Positions 51,525 through 64,000 of a stretch of DNA of 64,000 bases are shown here, piece after piece. The stretch lies in contig JAHBBC010000012.1 in assembly GCA_019915015.1 (NCBI GenBank), forward strand, positions 124,001 through 188,000, written 5' to 3'. Position 1 is the stretch's first letter; every line of letters begins with the position of its first letter. Under the pieces are notes generated by a model, which saw only the letters and a list, made by a program, of their open reading frames with translations, did not search any database and was not told the DNA's origin. A program made the translations under genes and the position numbers. This DNA is from Auriscalpium vulgare. Taxonomy: Eukaryota; Basidiomycota; Agaricomycetes; Russulales; Auriscalpiaceae.

Positions 51525-54458
51525 ATGTCTCTCCCCAACGCAACCAAAGACATCTCCGACCACCCCGGCAAGAACGCCGTCACAGACCCCCTCAACAAGG
51601 AGGCGAAGGCCGCTGATGTCGACCGCAAGGTGCGTACGAGCCCCTGGTTCAAGTCGATCGAACTGTACCTCACTGCCGTCTGACTTGCCGCTTTTCAGAT
51701 GCGCTTCTACGGCGTCATTGAAGCCTTCCGCCAGGGCAAATACCCTTCTAACCAGCAGATTGACCAGACGTTGAAGCACGTCCTCTCCTCCCGCCCCGTC
51801 GACGAGGCGAAACTCTCCCCCGACGGTCGCAAACTCATTCAGGATACCCGCGACATCATCGAGACCGCCCGCCTCATCGTCCAGGAGAAGAATGCCGACG
51901 AACTCTTCCAGAACTTCCTCTGGCACACCGGCGGCGTCGACCTCAGCCAGGCGAAGAAGGATCCCAACCAGGTCGCGCCTGTCGACCAGGGCAAATTGCA
52001 GGGCGATCGCGACCAAGGTTCTTTTTTCCTGCGCATATATCTGGCGTGCGTGACACTGACGCTCGCCTTGTAGCCGTTCATCATCTCCGCACTCTCTTCA
52101 CCCTCATCGCAACCAATTCTGAGGTCCGCAAGCTCCTCTCGGACTTCTCCGTGATCGGCCGCGACGTCCTCGCCCGTGGCGCCGCCCACGCCGCCGAGAA
52201 TATCCGCCCTGATCAGGACGCCCTCGCGCAAGTCGACCGCCCTGCGCCATCAGATCAGTTCCATACGGCCGGCGGGCGTACTGTGGGCCCTGACGAGACC
52301 CCCGTGGCGGAGCTGAACGTCCCTGGAACCGACGCTGCCATCCGGCACCATCCTCACGAGGGAACGGAAGTCCAGAACGGCGATGAGGTTCGTTCGGGTG
52401 AGGACGCCGCGAATCAAGCCCGCAACGCCGCCTACGAGGCTAAGGACCGAACGAAGGACGTCGCACAGAACGAGGCCAACCAGACCGCCGAGTACGTCCT
52501 GTGCGTTTGTGCGTGGGTTTATGCTAATGCCGATCTGCAGTCAAGTCGGCGACGATAATGTCGACCCCGAGATGAAGAAGCAGGGCCTGAAGTCACGCCT
52601 GCAGGGTTTCAAAGTAAGCACCTTTGCATCGTCTTTGTCAACCGCCTCACCCCAGTCACAGAACGGACTTTCCGACCGTGTGCCTCAGGAGCACAAGGAC
52701 ACTGCCCGGGGAAAGATGGACCAGGGTCGCAAAGTCCTCCTCGAAGACTACTTCCCGGAAGATCGTCGTGACCAGTTCATCTACCGCGGGAAGAAGGTAA
52801 AAGCTCTACGCGTGCCCGGTCTACGTCGTTAACTGAACGTTCGTAGGTTATCCTCGAGTGCCAGAAGCATGACGACTACCAGGGCAGCATCCGTTGGCTT
52901 CTCGGCGCCATTGAAGAGTACGCGGGCCACGGCAAGACCGTCGCTGGTCACGGCAAGGACTCCCATGGACAGTTGACGAGCGTAAGTCGGGATGTCTCGA
53001 ATGACGTGCGGTACCTAAAGCTTGCCATCCCAGGACTCGTCCCTCCAGCAATCGACGACCGAGATCCGCACCCTCCTCGAACGCTTCGCTAACGGCCAGA
53101 GCATGGATATCATCTTCGACGCCATTAACAACCTCATCAACGACGCACGCAATGACGACGAGTTCCGCCAATGGTTCCAGAGCGTCGACGCCTACTCGCG
53201 CAAAGTGCTGCTCGAGCCTGGCTACGTCCTCGAGCCTCAGTGCAACAGCGAGGGTCGCCAAATCCGCGACTCCGGCCGCCGCTTCTACGATGAGAAGTAC
53301 AAGGGACACTTTGATCGTCTCTTCGACGCCGTCGGCACCTGGTTCAACGCGATGGGCGAAGACCCGCTCAACAAGCGCTTCGGCGACGACTGGGCGCGTC
53401 TCACCCGCGATCTGCTTTTCGACAACGAGGGCAGCCTCAAGTTCAAGCCAGAGCTGTGGATGGATATCCGCAAGGTCATCGTGCCGACGCTGGTCGACGA
53501 GGTTCGTGGAGCGTTCATGCCTGTTGTTGCGCATGTACTGACCATGTGCGCCTAGGTTGGCTACGTCCCCATTCCTCGCGTCGAGTACACCGACGACGCG
53601 CTCGACTTGGTTGTCGAGAACCTCACGCTCCAGGGCCGCAACCTATTCCCTAACGTCGTCTCCATCGAGGCGCACAACTTCATGAAGTTCTCGCCGTACA
53701 ACACCATCAAGGACGAGAATCACCACGAGTTCACGCTCACGCTCGGCCACATCCAGGCGGACATGAAGGACGTCGCTTTCTACTTCAAGAAGAAGACGGG
53801 TATCCCGAAGCTGTCTGACTCTGGCCTCGCAGACGTCTTCCTCGGCGGCCAGGGCCTGACGGTACGTTCCTTCGCGCTTCTCTGGCGTATCACCGTCGCT
53901 CACAACATGTGGTAGGCCACTGTCCACATGGTGTCTGCGGACAAAGACCGGTCGTCCGTCTTCAAGGTCAAGAACGTGAACGTCAAGGTCGACTCATTGA
54001 AGTTCTCCATTCGCGACTCCAAGCACGACATCCTCTATAAGACGCTGAAGCCCCTCGCCACCGGCCTCATCAAGCGCCAGATCCAGAAAGCTGTTGCGGA
54101 CGCGATCAAGACTGGCATGGAGTATGTCGACGGACAGCTTGTCGCCGTGCGCGATCGTATGGATGAGGCAAAGAAGTCGGACGAGGCGTCGCGGACGGAG
54201 GTGTTGAAGAGCCTGTTCCAGAAGAAGAAGGACGAGGCGGCGGGCAGCGTGAAGAGCACGGACAGCAAGCGCAACTCGCAGTTCAAGATTGTCGCCCAGC
54301 GCGACTCGTCTATCATTCCCGACGCCGGGCACCCGTCGGGCTGGTCTGGGAAGGCGCAGGAGCGTGTCGACATGGCGCGGGGCGGCAAAGAGTGGCGGTC
54401 GGACGCGTACGCGCTCTTTTTCAGTGACGATGAGATACGTACTAACACTCCCGCGTGA
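51525..54458 (+). CDS. HAM1-like protein (DUF5923 N-terminal plus DUF4449 C-terminal domains)
   Basis: This large fungal protein has about ten exons and starts MSLPNATKDISDHPGKNAVT. The N-terminal part matches the HAM1-like N-terminal domain: FYGVIEAFRQGKYPSNQQID, LLSDFSVIGRDVLARGA, YFPEDRRDQFIYRGKKVILE, HDDYQGSIRWLLGAIEEYA, TEIRTLLERFANGQSMDIIF and VLLEPGYVLEPQCNSEGR. The C-terminal HAM1-like domain holds VGYVPIPRVEYTDDALDLVV, LGHIQADMKDVAFYFKKKTG, LTATVHMVSADKDRSSVFKV and LKPLATGLIKRQIQKAVADA. The fold of the C-terminal half resembles lipid-binding BPI-like barrels, so a membrane-lipid role is a reasonable guess. Function is not established to my knowledge. The end is uncertain: a GTACTAACAC donor at 54436 could splice to a further exon instead of the TGA at 54456. 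Confidence 0.85.
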
Positions 54459-56877
54459 TTTAGCTTCAGCGTTGTGTAAACTCCTGCCTTCTCAGTCATC
54501 GGCGCCGCGAAGAACGCATGTTGGATACCGCTGTACGACTACGAAACTGATGACGATGATGAGTCCATTTTCTATGTTTTCTCCTTTCGACCGCGATCTT
54601 GTCACGATACTATCCTGATGATGAAGTAGCTTACGCTGTACACATATTTACTTCTTCCTAATCGGTTGCAATTATACCCATTTTGCGATCTACATCGAGC
54701 GTGCATATTACCTCAAGAAAGACTTCGCCACATGGATCAAACAACCAGGAGTTCATATTGCACGCGTACGTCTACAATAGACATCGGATAAACGCACGAT
54801 TGCGAAGGCGAGAACGCAGCTTGACCATAGTTCACTCGGGCTTTCTCCTGCGCGAGACCGCGACGCGACGCTGGTGGAGCGCAAGATATTGGGGTGGGCA
54901 GAGAAGGTGTGCGGGCGGGCGAGAGAAGCACAGCGCGGGGGCTGTCTGCCGGCGGCGCGATGGCGAAGCGTGCGGTGCGGCGGTATCCTCGGGTGGGAGT
55001 GGGGCGCCGGACAAACCCCCGATATGCGGGTGGCCGGATGACGGGTCGGGAGGCGAGTCAGAGGACTCCGATTATGGCATGGATGGCAGACGACAGAGGA
55101 GGGAGACCAAATCGGCGGGGGCGGCCGACGCCGGGCGCACGACGGGACTCTGTCGGGCGTGTAAGTGTAAAAGGCCCGCACACCATGGCAACGATGCGCT
55201 TACCTGCGGGTCGAGAGAAGGCGCCGGCAGCAGGGTGATTGGCAGAGGGACTACTTGGCGAGACGTCTTGCGAAGGAATGGGGTACTATGGGGCTGCGTG
55301 CTAGAGGAGAAAGAGGACATGTTATTAAATAACTATTTGAGCATTGGAAAACTGAGTACTGGGGGTGCCGGCGTTGTGTTCCTCTGCTCGTCCGGGCTGG
55401 TACACCGGAGCGCCCTACGGCTGGCCATGCGGGAGTCAGTCTGCATCGATCTCTGCGCGTGCCGCCGGCACACGCGCCGTGCGTTTGAGAAGGGAAGCAC
55501 AGAACAGCAACAGTCGCTACCGTACCCCGCAGTCGGAGCGCGGACGGCGGTATCCTCGGGTGGGAGTGGCGCGCCGGACAAACCCCCAAATTGCCGGGGC
55601 GCGCACAGAGCAGGTCGGTGGGTAAGGAGGGTCGTGAGCGCGAGGGTGACTTGGTCGTTGGTGACACGCCGGAGGCCGGATGACGGATCGGGGGAAGATG
55701 CGAGCGCGCGAGTCACTGCCTGATTTAACCCCGAGTCGGACGCGGTGGGATGGGTTGAGTTGGCGCGGACGAGGCGGAGAGGCGGGCGTGCGTGCTGGTG
55801 TCAGTGCGAGGCATATGAACATGGTATGTATGAGGTAGCGTACCGAAAGTCACGAGTGTGAGTCCTCGAGAGCACTGACGGTACCACACAGCATTGACCC
55901 AAAGTCAAAGCTAGCGCCTGGGTGCGACCGGGGTGGGCGACTGACGCATCACATGGCGCCGGGACGCTGTCGGGTAAAGCACAGAAAAAGACCCGCGCAG
56001 GATGGTAACGTTGTCCTGCGACGGGTAAGCCGGCATCAGAGATGTTCGAAGACTCGAAAAGGCTTCCGACAACTCACCTGCGTAGAAAACAGGTAGCAAT
56101 GATGAAGACCAGGAGTTGGTGCGGTACCAGCAGGGTAGTACAGGAAATAGGTCTAGGATGTATAGTGGGTGGCTCGAGGGTGGCTCGAGGACGCGAGCGA
56201 GTTAGGAAACACGTGACGGAAGCGCTCAGACTCTAGACGCAGCTCCCAGCCTCCCACCAGGCTCCCACCTCTATCTGAACTCACTTCCCACACTGCTGTA
56301 ACAGCGCGCAATGTTGAATATTGTCACCATTCAAGTTGCCGACCTTGCGGGAGGAAGGGCAGCTGTTGAACACTGTCGAGAGATTACGAATGGGCCGGTG
56401 CGTATCGAGTTGCATAGTACCTGCACCGCACTGGCAGAAAACTGATTGTCTCTTCTCTGGGAATACATAGCCTGCCTTTTGGTCCTTGCCCAGCCAGCCA
56501 TATCCCGCCAGATCATGCAGTGGTATCAGCCCGTTCACGCGCCCCCCGACTTCTGAACAAACGTCATTCGGCCCCAATTTCTGCGATCTGGGAACAAGGG
56601 TAACCGTAGGACGCATGCCGTCCCGAAGCTCGGAACGGAGGATACCCTGCATCGTCCCGCTTTCATTTCTCCGGCCCCACACTCAGAAGGCTAATGCCGC
56701 TATTCTTGCCGAAGCAGATGACTTCTGCTGCGCGCGTGCGGACGAGGCGACCATCCCCGTCTAGGCGGGCATGTATCCGTGTCGTGTCACCACGTCTCAT
56801 TGCGCGACGTGGCCACTTGTATTGGCCAAGCTACTTAAGCTGGTCAGATTTTGCAGGGGACGCCAAGGTCTGCAGCT
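54459..56877. other. GC-rich spacer with a direct repeat; no gene called
   Basis: Open frames overlap on both strands at 54683-55822 without recognisable domains. A direct repeat (GGTATCCTCGGGTGGGAGTG and GCGCCGGACAAACCCCC) occurs at 54979 and 55549, each followed by a GGCCGGATGACGG-type block. A 124-codon minus-strand frame at 56281-56652 has several cysteines but no family I know. Confidence 0.45.
54979..55700. repeat. Direct repeat pair ~570 bp apart
   Basis: GCGGTATCCTCGGGTGGGAG and the following 25 bp occur at about 54977 and again near 55547, with only a few changes. A second shared block, GGCCGGATGACGGRTCGGG, follows at different distances (55030 and 55675). No frame is preserved. Confidence 0.7.
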
Positions 56878-59800
56878 ATGAAGACCATTGGTGCGCTCGT
56901 GCAGCTCGCGCTGGCCGGCTATGCCGTCGCAACCACCCCAGTGTCCAGCATCAACAGGACGACGTCCTTCCCTATAGTCCCCAACAAGTTTATCGTTGAG
57001 GTCGACACCACGGCACACATCCCTGGGAAGAGGGCATCAGACTCGGTGTGTTTCTTTCATCTACAGACATGTTGGCGCGGATTGACTCCTCACACGATCT
57101 TAGCCCCACGCACACATTCTTCGCGCACTGGCGGAGCGCGGCGTCAGCTTCGTGGTCGGCCATGAGTACAATGCACCCGGTCTCTTCGTCGGCGCCGCGA
57201 TCACCCTTAATGTGAGCATATTGCTTTCATAAATAGCATCGACTTACATTGTTTGCCCAGAACTCGAATGTGAGTCCATGCGCTGTGTATTGCCGAGCGG
57301 TTTCTCAACGTAGCCCCAGGACGTACACCAGCTCGCTCAAACCGCCGGATTAAAAGCGATCCGCCCGGTCGTGAAGATCCAAACTCCCAAGTGAGCTGGG
57401 CCACAAACGTTGTCCTTCATCGTAATCTGATTCCTCCCCAGGCCCGTCAAGGCCCATGTGCTCTCAGGCCCGAGTGATCCGCAGACTCCACCAGATTCCG
57501 AATCGACGCATATAATGACGGTGAGAATCAACATCTCTGACCAGCGCCGTCGAGGAAGCTCAATCTTTTCGATCAGGGTGTGGATAAGCTCCACGCCGAA
57601 GGCCAATTCGGCGCCGGGATCAACATCGGAATGTGAGTGCGGTGGACGTCAAGTGCGATCAAGACTGATCTGGTTGTTGAAGAATCGACACAGGCGTTGA
57701 TTACACCCATCCTGCTCTCGGTGGCGGCTTCGGTGCGGGGTACAAGATAGTCGGAGGGTATGACTTTGTCGGCGACGCGTACGACGGCAAGTCCTGTTGT
57801 CGCTTCTCGGAGCTCTCTGGGCCTTACTATAGATCGCCCAGGATCGAACTCGCCTGTGCCTGATGACGATCCGTTGGACCAATGTGTTGGTACGTGGCCC
57901 ATTCAATTTTCAGCGCCGCCGTACCCTGACCCGCTTCCTTGTATCAGGGCACGGCACGCACGTTGCGGTAAGCATATATTGCGGCTGGATCCTCACGTTC
58001 ACACATTGATTGAATCCCCGCCATAGGGCATCATCGGAGCAGATCCCAACAATCCCTTCAACATCAGCGGTGTAGCGTACCAATCCTCAATCACGGCCTA
58101 TCGAATCTTCGGGTGTGCGGGCTACACGACGGATGACAGTACGCCACCCGTCCCTTTGCGCGGTGACAAGTGCTGACACCGGCGTGGCAGTCATTGTCGC
58201 CGCGCTTCTGCGCGGCGCAGCGGACAGCCAGGACGTGCTGACGCTGTCGCTCGGTGGCGCGGACGGGTGGACGGAGAGCTCGAGCTCCGTCGTCGCGAGC
58301 AGAATCGCCACGACGGGCACGGTGCTCACCATCGCCGCGGGGAATGACGGTGCGGTGGGCTCGTGGTTCACGTCGAGCCCTGGCAACGGCGTCAACGTGA
58401 TTTCTGTTGCCAGTTTGGACAAGTGAGCCGTTGCTCTCACGTCTCAAATTACGGCGTACTGAGAAATGTCTGTCGCACAGCACGGTCGTGGAAATTCAAA
58501 ATGCGACGGTCGGGGGCGTCGAGCATCCCGGCATCAGCTACTACAACCTCTTCCCTCTGCCAGTACCAGGCTCCTGGCCTATCTACGCCACCTCGAACAG
58601 CACAACTGTCGCTGATGACGCATGCGATGCATTGGCTGATGATACACCCGATCTTTCAAAATTCGTGACGGTTGTGCGGCGCGGAACCTGTGATTTTGTC
58701 AGTGACCATCTCCTTGACTCTGCTGCGGGCGGCTAATAATCACGTTGATAGACAACGAAGGCGGCCAATGTTGCTGCGAAGGGCGGCGATGTGGTTCTCA
58801 TCTATGAGTGAGTGGATATACGCGACAATCTAGCAACACTAACAGACATCTATATCAGCGATGGCTCTGGCTTCGCACCTATCAGCGCGGGCAACTACAC
58901 GAACACGACAATGATACAAGCCGCAGACGGGCAATGGGCAAGCGCTCCCTACAGCTTCCTCTTCCAATTCTGACCAGACTGCGCAGCTCATCTCCCAATT
59001 CGCCGCGGGCACAAACCTCACGCTCTCCTTCCCCCAATCGGGTGGCCTCACGGACCTCCCGAACCCGACGGGCGGGCTCATCTCCGCCTACACGAGCTAC
59101 GGGCCCACGAACGACTTCTACTTCAAGCCTGCGGTGGCGGCGCCGGGCGGCGAGATCGTGTCAACGTTCCCGGTGCCGATGGGCTCGTATGCGCTGCTAT
59201 CGGGCACGTCCATGGCGACGCCGTTCGTCGCGGGGAGCGCCGCGCTGCTGCTCGCCGCGCGCGGGAAGGACGCGGCGGTGGGCCTCGCAGCGCGCACGCT
59301 TTTCGAGACGACCGCGCGCACGATCACGACGGACCTCGGGGACAAGGGTCCGCTGCAGACGGTCACGCAGCAAGGCGCGGGCCTCATCGACGTGTATACG
59401 GCGGTGCACACCGAGACGCTCGTGTCGCCTGGAGAACTCGTGCTGAATGACACAGCGAATTATAAGGGAGAGTAAGTGCTCCGGTGTATCTTGCGTTCAC
59501 TGGTTGACGGGGCGCAGTCAAAGCTTCACAGTGCAGAACACAGGGAATGACACCAAGCAATATACCCTGACCCACGTCCCAGCAGGGACGGCCCTTACTG
59601 TGCAATCGGTACGTGCTCTGGTTGATTTCATCGAGTTCTTTGCGCTTAGATATGCATCCTAGGGTGCCATATTCCCAGTGGACGGGCCGGTTCCACTCAC
59701 GGCGGATGCCGCTACCGTATCTCTCAGCACAGCGAACTTTACACTCGGGCCCGGTGACACGCAAACCGTCAACGCGAAGATCACGCCTCCAGCCGGGGTC

Positions 59801-60540
59801 GACGCATCGACGTTCCCAGTGTTCTCGGGGTTCATCCGCGTGCAGACCGCGACCGAGACGACACATGTGAGCTACCTGGGCCTCGCCGCGGCGCTGAAGG
59901 ACGCGCGCGTCGTGGACAACACGAACACGACGCTCGGCTTTGCGCTCCCTACGCTCATCGACAGCACGGGCAACCCGCAGACTGCGCCGACGAACTACAC
60001 GTTCAACGGCACCGACTTCCCTGTCGGGGTGCTCCGGTAGGCGTCCCGCTGCGGGTGCGGAGGTTGCGCGGGACTAACGATGAGCACGCAGGCTGGCGTT
60101 TGGCACCCAGCTGCTGCGCTTCGACCTCGTCGAGCCGGACGTCACGATCAGTGCAAGCAGCGCGGTTCGGCGGGGTTCGGATAGCGCGAGCGGGAGGGAC
60201 GTATTCTCATTCCCGCACGACGCGCCGGACGCGTCTGCGGACGTCGCGATAGTCGGGCCGCTCCTCGAGGTGGACTTCCTCCCGCGCAACCCGGTACGCG
60301 CGCCCCCTGTCCACTGTATCAGGACGATGGCTAACAGTATGGTGCTCGCAGAACGGCACGTACTCGAGCGTCGCTTTCACCGACTCGTTTGCGAACGGGT
60401 CGTCCATCCCGAACGGGAACTACCGTATATTGATCCGCGCGCTGACGGTGACGGGGGACAGCTCGCAGGAGGCGGACTTTGAGAGCTGGCTGAGCCCCAT
60501 CGTGGGGTGGCAGGTAAACACGACGTCGGATTCGACTTAG
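56878..60540 (+). CDS. Secreted S8A subtilisin-like serine protease
   Basis: The protein begins with a signal peptide (MKTIGALVQLALAGYAVA) and an I9-type propeptide (NKFIVEVDTTAHIPG, then HAHILRALAERGVSFVVGHE). The catalytic domain is complete. The Asp lies in GIIDTGVDYTHPALGGGFG; the intron before it uses the acceptor GTTGAAG rather than the CAG eight bases on, which would delete the Asp. The His lies in HGTHVAGIIGADPNN, the oxyanion Asn in TIAAGNDGAVGSW, and the Ser in LSGTSMATPFVAGSAALLLA. A PA-type insert lies between His and Ser (FVTVVRRGTCDF, TKAANVAAKGGDVVLIY). The C-terminal Fn3-like region (SFTVQNTGNDTKQYTLTHVP onward) ends DSTSEADF-like sequence at TAG 60540. About a dozen introns were traced. 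It is a minor-extracellular-protease-type subtilase, expected to digest external protein. It stands alone. Confidence 0.92.
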
Positions 60541-61159
60541 CTGATTACGCGTACCACTGGTATTTATTCAATTGTTTGCAATGGTTGCGTATTGAATCAG
60601 CGAAAGCCTACAAGCCGGCGACAGTTCTCCGACTAGAGCCCCTGGAGAGTGAGATGCCTCCATGGCATGGTATTCAGCATTATGTCCTTGTCTTTTCGCT
60701 GATCCACGCCAGGCTTGACCCCCGTCGCCGTCGACGATGAACCCCAGTGAAAACGCCCTCGAATGAGGTAGCATCCCATCGACGAAGGCGCGTTTTCACA
60801 CGGACCTAGTCGCATGCCGTAGGCTGCTGTCCATTCACCACGCTCATGTCTCACAACCATCCCTCCACTTCCATTCATCTTCTCCGACGCTCTTCTGCAC
60901 GTCAACTACATAGCACAATCATCGTATGGCATCCATTCTCGTGGAATATCAGCGGATGTGTCCCCTTCTCACACCTGTGTGTCGCGTGAGCATGTCATCA
61001 TTGTCTTGAACCTCGCTGCCGAGGCTCGCAAGTCATCGCAAAGTCCACCGACTTCGCCGTCGCGTCCGTTGCGTGTCTCGCCATTGCCCTACTTTCATCA
61101 CATCTCTTTCCTTGCGGCATTGACTCTGGAGGCCCTCGCCTCACCACCACATACCCTGT
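60541..61159. other. Spacer upstream of the transposase
   Basis: No gene is seen. If the transposase belongs to an intact element, its left terminal repeat should lie here or further left; I could not recognise a CACTA-type end. Confidence 0.35.
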
Positions 61160-64000
61160 ATGTCCCAGCAAAATGCAGAGGATAACGAAGGGCTGTACTA
61201 TTGTGGGTGTACACGGTGTCAAAAGTCCGGAGGGTCCTTCTGGCGTTCCCGCAGTACTTGGTACAAGCATCGCCTAACACGAGAAGCCGACATCGCAGCT
61301 GGCAGGATTCCTCCGCCCGATCCAACATCCCGCATTCCTAGCGCAAGAAGGATCTCGCGAAAGCGCGCTCAACCGGTTGACCCAGTCGAGGAGGCAGAGA
61401 GCTCTCGACGCGCCACGCCGCGAGCCCGATTTGGCCCATCGGAGGAGGACACACGGCAGGAAGGCTCTTCGAGCCAGCCGCAGAGGCACGCGGTGGAGGA
61501 AACGGATGGGCAGGAGGGTGTGGAAGGGTCAGAACATCATGCGGATGCTGAAGGTAACCCCGAGCACGAAGGCATGCAGGTATGTACTCATGATATTGCT
61601 ACATAATACACCACTCATGGACTGCAGGTTGATGTAGAGTCAATTTTTGACCGTGTATTGGCACGAGAAATACAGGGTGACGAGCATGTTTCTACCCACC
61701 CAACGACCCCTCCTGTCCGTCCTTTGTCTCCGCTCCCGGAGCCGCGCCTACCTGGACCAGTGCCCGTCCCTGCTGGTCCCGAACGTTCTCGCATCCCAGA
61801 CATCGACACAGCGTTCAAATTCATTCACGATCTGCAGTCTGATCCCTGCCTAGACAACGACGGCCTCGATGACGATGTGCTTCATCGTCTTCGCAACCCT
61901 CCGACAAGTTCTGTCACGCTCACTCCGGATGAGCGCCTTTCAATTGATATGTTCCTCGCAAACACCATGGGCTCCGAACAGAACTACAATCTGTCTCGAG
62001 AAGCCATCCTGCGACGCCATCCACAAGACGATATCCTCTCGCATCATCTTGTCAAGAAGAAGGTCGCGGAGATCACAGGCATCACTTCGATTGTCCACGA
62101 CATGTGCGCCGATTCGTGCGCCGCGTTCACAGGACCGTTCAGCAAACTCGACGCTTGCCCTGTCTGCGGCGAAAGTCGCTACGATCCGAAGCTTGCGGCG
62201 AGGGGCATACAGAAAGCTCGACAACAATTCAATACATATCCCGTCGGGCCACAATTGCAGGCGCGTTTTCGGTCTCCTGAGGGTGCCGCTGAGATGCGAC
62301 ATCGTGAACGCGAGATGCCTGGCATCCTGGAGGAGCTGCGAAGATCCGGAGAGCTAGATGAACTCAGGGACATCTACTATGGGTCAGACTTCTGGGATGC
62401 GTACCAACGCGGCCGGATCGGGCACGACGACATTGTTCTCATCCTTTCCATGGACGGCGCTCAGCTATTTGAACACAAGGCCTCAAACTGTTGGATTTAT
62501 ATCTGGATCATCGCCGACCTAGCGCCCGACAAGCGCTACAAGAAGAAATATATCGTCATTGGAGCCATCGTTCCAGGACCGAACAAGCCCAAGAACCCTG
62601 ATTCCTTTCTTCACCCCGGCCTTCGCCATATTGCAGCGCTTCAAAGGGAGGGTCTCCGGGTCTGGGATGGTCAGCGGAAACAGTATTTCCGCAGCCATCC
62701 TTGGATCTTTCTTGGTGAGGCCGATGCCGTTGGTGCACCTGAGCTGCACGGCTACGTCGGACATCACGGGAAGAGGGGTTGTCGCAACCGCTGCGGTCTA
62801 CAGGGGCGCCGGAAGCCTGGAGGGTCGCACTACTATGCTGTATCACTCAAGCCTGATAATTATAACGAATCAGGTTGCACCCACGACGACTACGAGCCAT
62901 CCGAACTGCCGGAACCCTCAGCAGACCAGTACCTGCTTGATCTCAAGAGCATCCAGGAGTCAACTTCTATAACAAACTACGAGAAGCGTCGCCTCGAGAC
63001 GGGACTTTCCAAGCCGAGCATATTCCTCGGGATATCTGAGCAGTATCGCCTCGCAATTCCCAACCTCTTTCCTGGCGACATCATGCATCTGTTCGGCCTC
63101 AATATTCCGGATCTCCTTGTGCGGCTCTGGCGTGGGCAGATGGAGTGCGATACCAAGAACGGTGACGACAAACGGACGTGGGACTGGGTTTGCCTTGTTG
63201 ACGATGTTTGGAAGAAGCACGGCGAGGCGGTCGCCAACGCGAAAGAACACCTTCCTGGCTCTTTCGACCGACCGCCGCGTGACCCTGCTCTCAAGATCAG
63301 CAGCGGATACAAGGCTTGGGAATACCTTCACTGGATATACGGCCTCGGACCTGCGCTTCTCCACGGTATTCTGCCCGAGCCATATTGGCGTAACTACTGC
63401 AAGCTCGTCGCTGGTGTCCGCATCATATTCCAGCGAGTTATCAGTAAGGCACAGCTCAAAGAAGCACACCGGCTCCTTTCGGACTTTGCATATGAATTTG
63501 AAGTCCTCTACGTCCAACGCAAAGTCTCTCGTATGCACTTCATGCCGCAGTGCATGCATGCCCTTGTTCATACACCAATCGAGTCCTTCCGCATTGGTCC
63601 CTTGATGAATACCTCTCAATTCCCCATCGAGCGCACCATCGGCGATCTGGGGGCTGAGATCAAGCAACCATCCAATGCATTCGCAAACCTCCAACAACGT
63701 GCTCTACGACGTGCCCAGGTCAATGGTCTGAAGGCAATCCTCCCGGAACTCGACGCCCCGCACGTCCGCAGTACACCACATCATGTGCTCGGAGATGGCT
63801 ATGTACTGCTGCATCCTCGCGATAACACTGAGTACCTTGTGCGCGACCGTGAAGCTGAAGCTATCACCCAATACATCAGAGACAATAATCCAGATTCTGA
63901 TGCTGCCGATATCTGGGAAGAAGACCCTTTCGTCACCAGATGGTCACGCTGTTTACTTCCCAATGGTCAGCAGTGCCGATCTGCTTGGAAGGAGCTCTTG
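61160..64000 (+). mobile_element. CACTA/Tnp2-type (Plavaka-like) transposase, 3' end beyond window
   Basis: Two exons (61160-61579 and 61628 to the window end) form one uninterrupted frame of more than 900 codons. The N-terminus has a Cys-containing motif, YYCGCTRCQKSGGSFWRS, with the basic RSTWYKHR, then an acidic/Ser-rich linker. The core is typical of basidiomycete Tnp2-like transposases: MFLANTMGSEQNYNLSREAI, KLDACPVCGESRYDP, ILSMDGAQLFEHKASNCWIY, YIVIGAIVPGPNKPKNPDSF, HGYVGHHGKRGCRNRCGLQG and FPGDIMHLFGLNIPDLLVRL. Later comes HTPIESFRIGPLMNTSQFPI with ERTIGDLGAEIKQP, the segment that usually lies near the end of the catalytic domain. No stop or frameshift is seen, so the copy may be young or active. 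Superfamily placement is from recall of family motifs, without a search. Confidence 0.85.

Noticed and set aside
56281..56682. Cys-containing minus-strand frame of 124-134 codons
   Set aside because: The longest version starts at GTG, the first ATG is internal, and no family or signal peptide is recognised; evidence is too weak to call a gene.

Overview
The window looks like a basidiomycete nuclear genome, probably an Agaricomycete of the polypore type. Genes are split by many short introns, mostly 36-70 nt, with GTRNGT donors (often GTACGT or GTGCGT) and CAG/TAG acceptors. Several families are ones that expand in mushroom-forming fungi: DUF6534 and DUF6533 membrane proteins, F-box proteins in numbers, a Mug135-like protein and a CACTA/Tnp2-type transposase. 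Exon models were built by eye from frame, splice signals and family resemblance; no alignment or search was run.

Layout. 0-1.8 kb: a lysine/glutamate-rich conserved fungal protein of unknown function. 1.8-10 kb: a gene-poor, GC-rich repeat landscape holding diverged direct repeats, a ~776-bp tandem duplication, a perfect 12 x 20-bp array and a TTAGAGGGT-rich tract. 10-19.3 kb: an aldo-keto reductase with a hydrophobic C-terminal tail, an F-box protein, a tetraspanin and a many-exon DUF6534 membrane protein, all on the minus strand. 20.4-32.7 kb: a duplication-rich block with a dead phosphoglycerate mutase (iPGM) copy, two tail-to-tail paralogous kinase-like proteins whose N-terminus resembles Crinkler (CRN) effectors, a second F-box paralogue, an inverted pair of tRNA-headed SINE-like repeats, and a Mug135-like gene with a truncated relative.

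33-51 kb is a compact, mostly housekeeping stretch: a MARVEL-like membrane protein, a RidA/Mmf1 deaminase, a third F-box protein, a SCY1/CEX1 pseudokinase, a DUF6533 protein, a RING-TRAF zinc-finger protein, the ubiquitin shuttle DSK2, the diphthamide J-protein DPH4, a NOPCHAP1-like (DUF4598) snoRNP-assembly protein and tRNA-dihydrouridine synthase DUS1. Several of these act on tRNA, snoRNP, eEF2 or proteasome biology. Two divergent promoters here (DSK2/DPH4 and NOPCHAP1/DUS1) each carry a double telomeric-type TTAGGG motif.

51-64 kb holds a HAM1-like protein behind a clear TATA promoter, a 2.4-kb GC-rich spacer with a direct repeat, a secreted S8A subtilase with an intact catalytic triad, and a CACTA-type transposase running off the right edge.

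The observations most worth checking are the kinase pair and its surrounding block, the inverted SINE-like pair, the shared telobox promoters, the single-base frameshift in NOPCHAP1, the missing ATG of DPH4, and the 20-bp array that is open in every reading frame.
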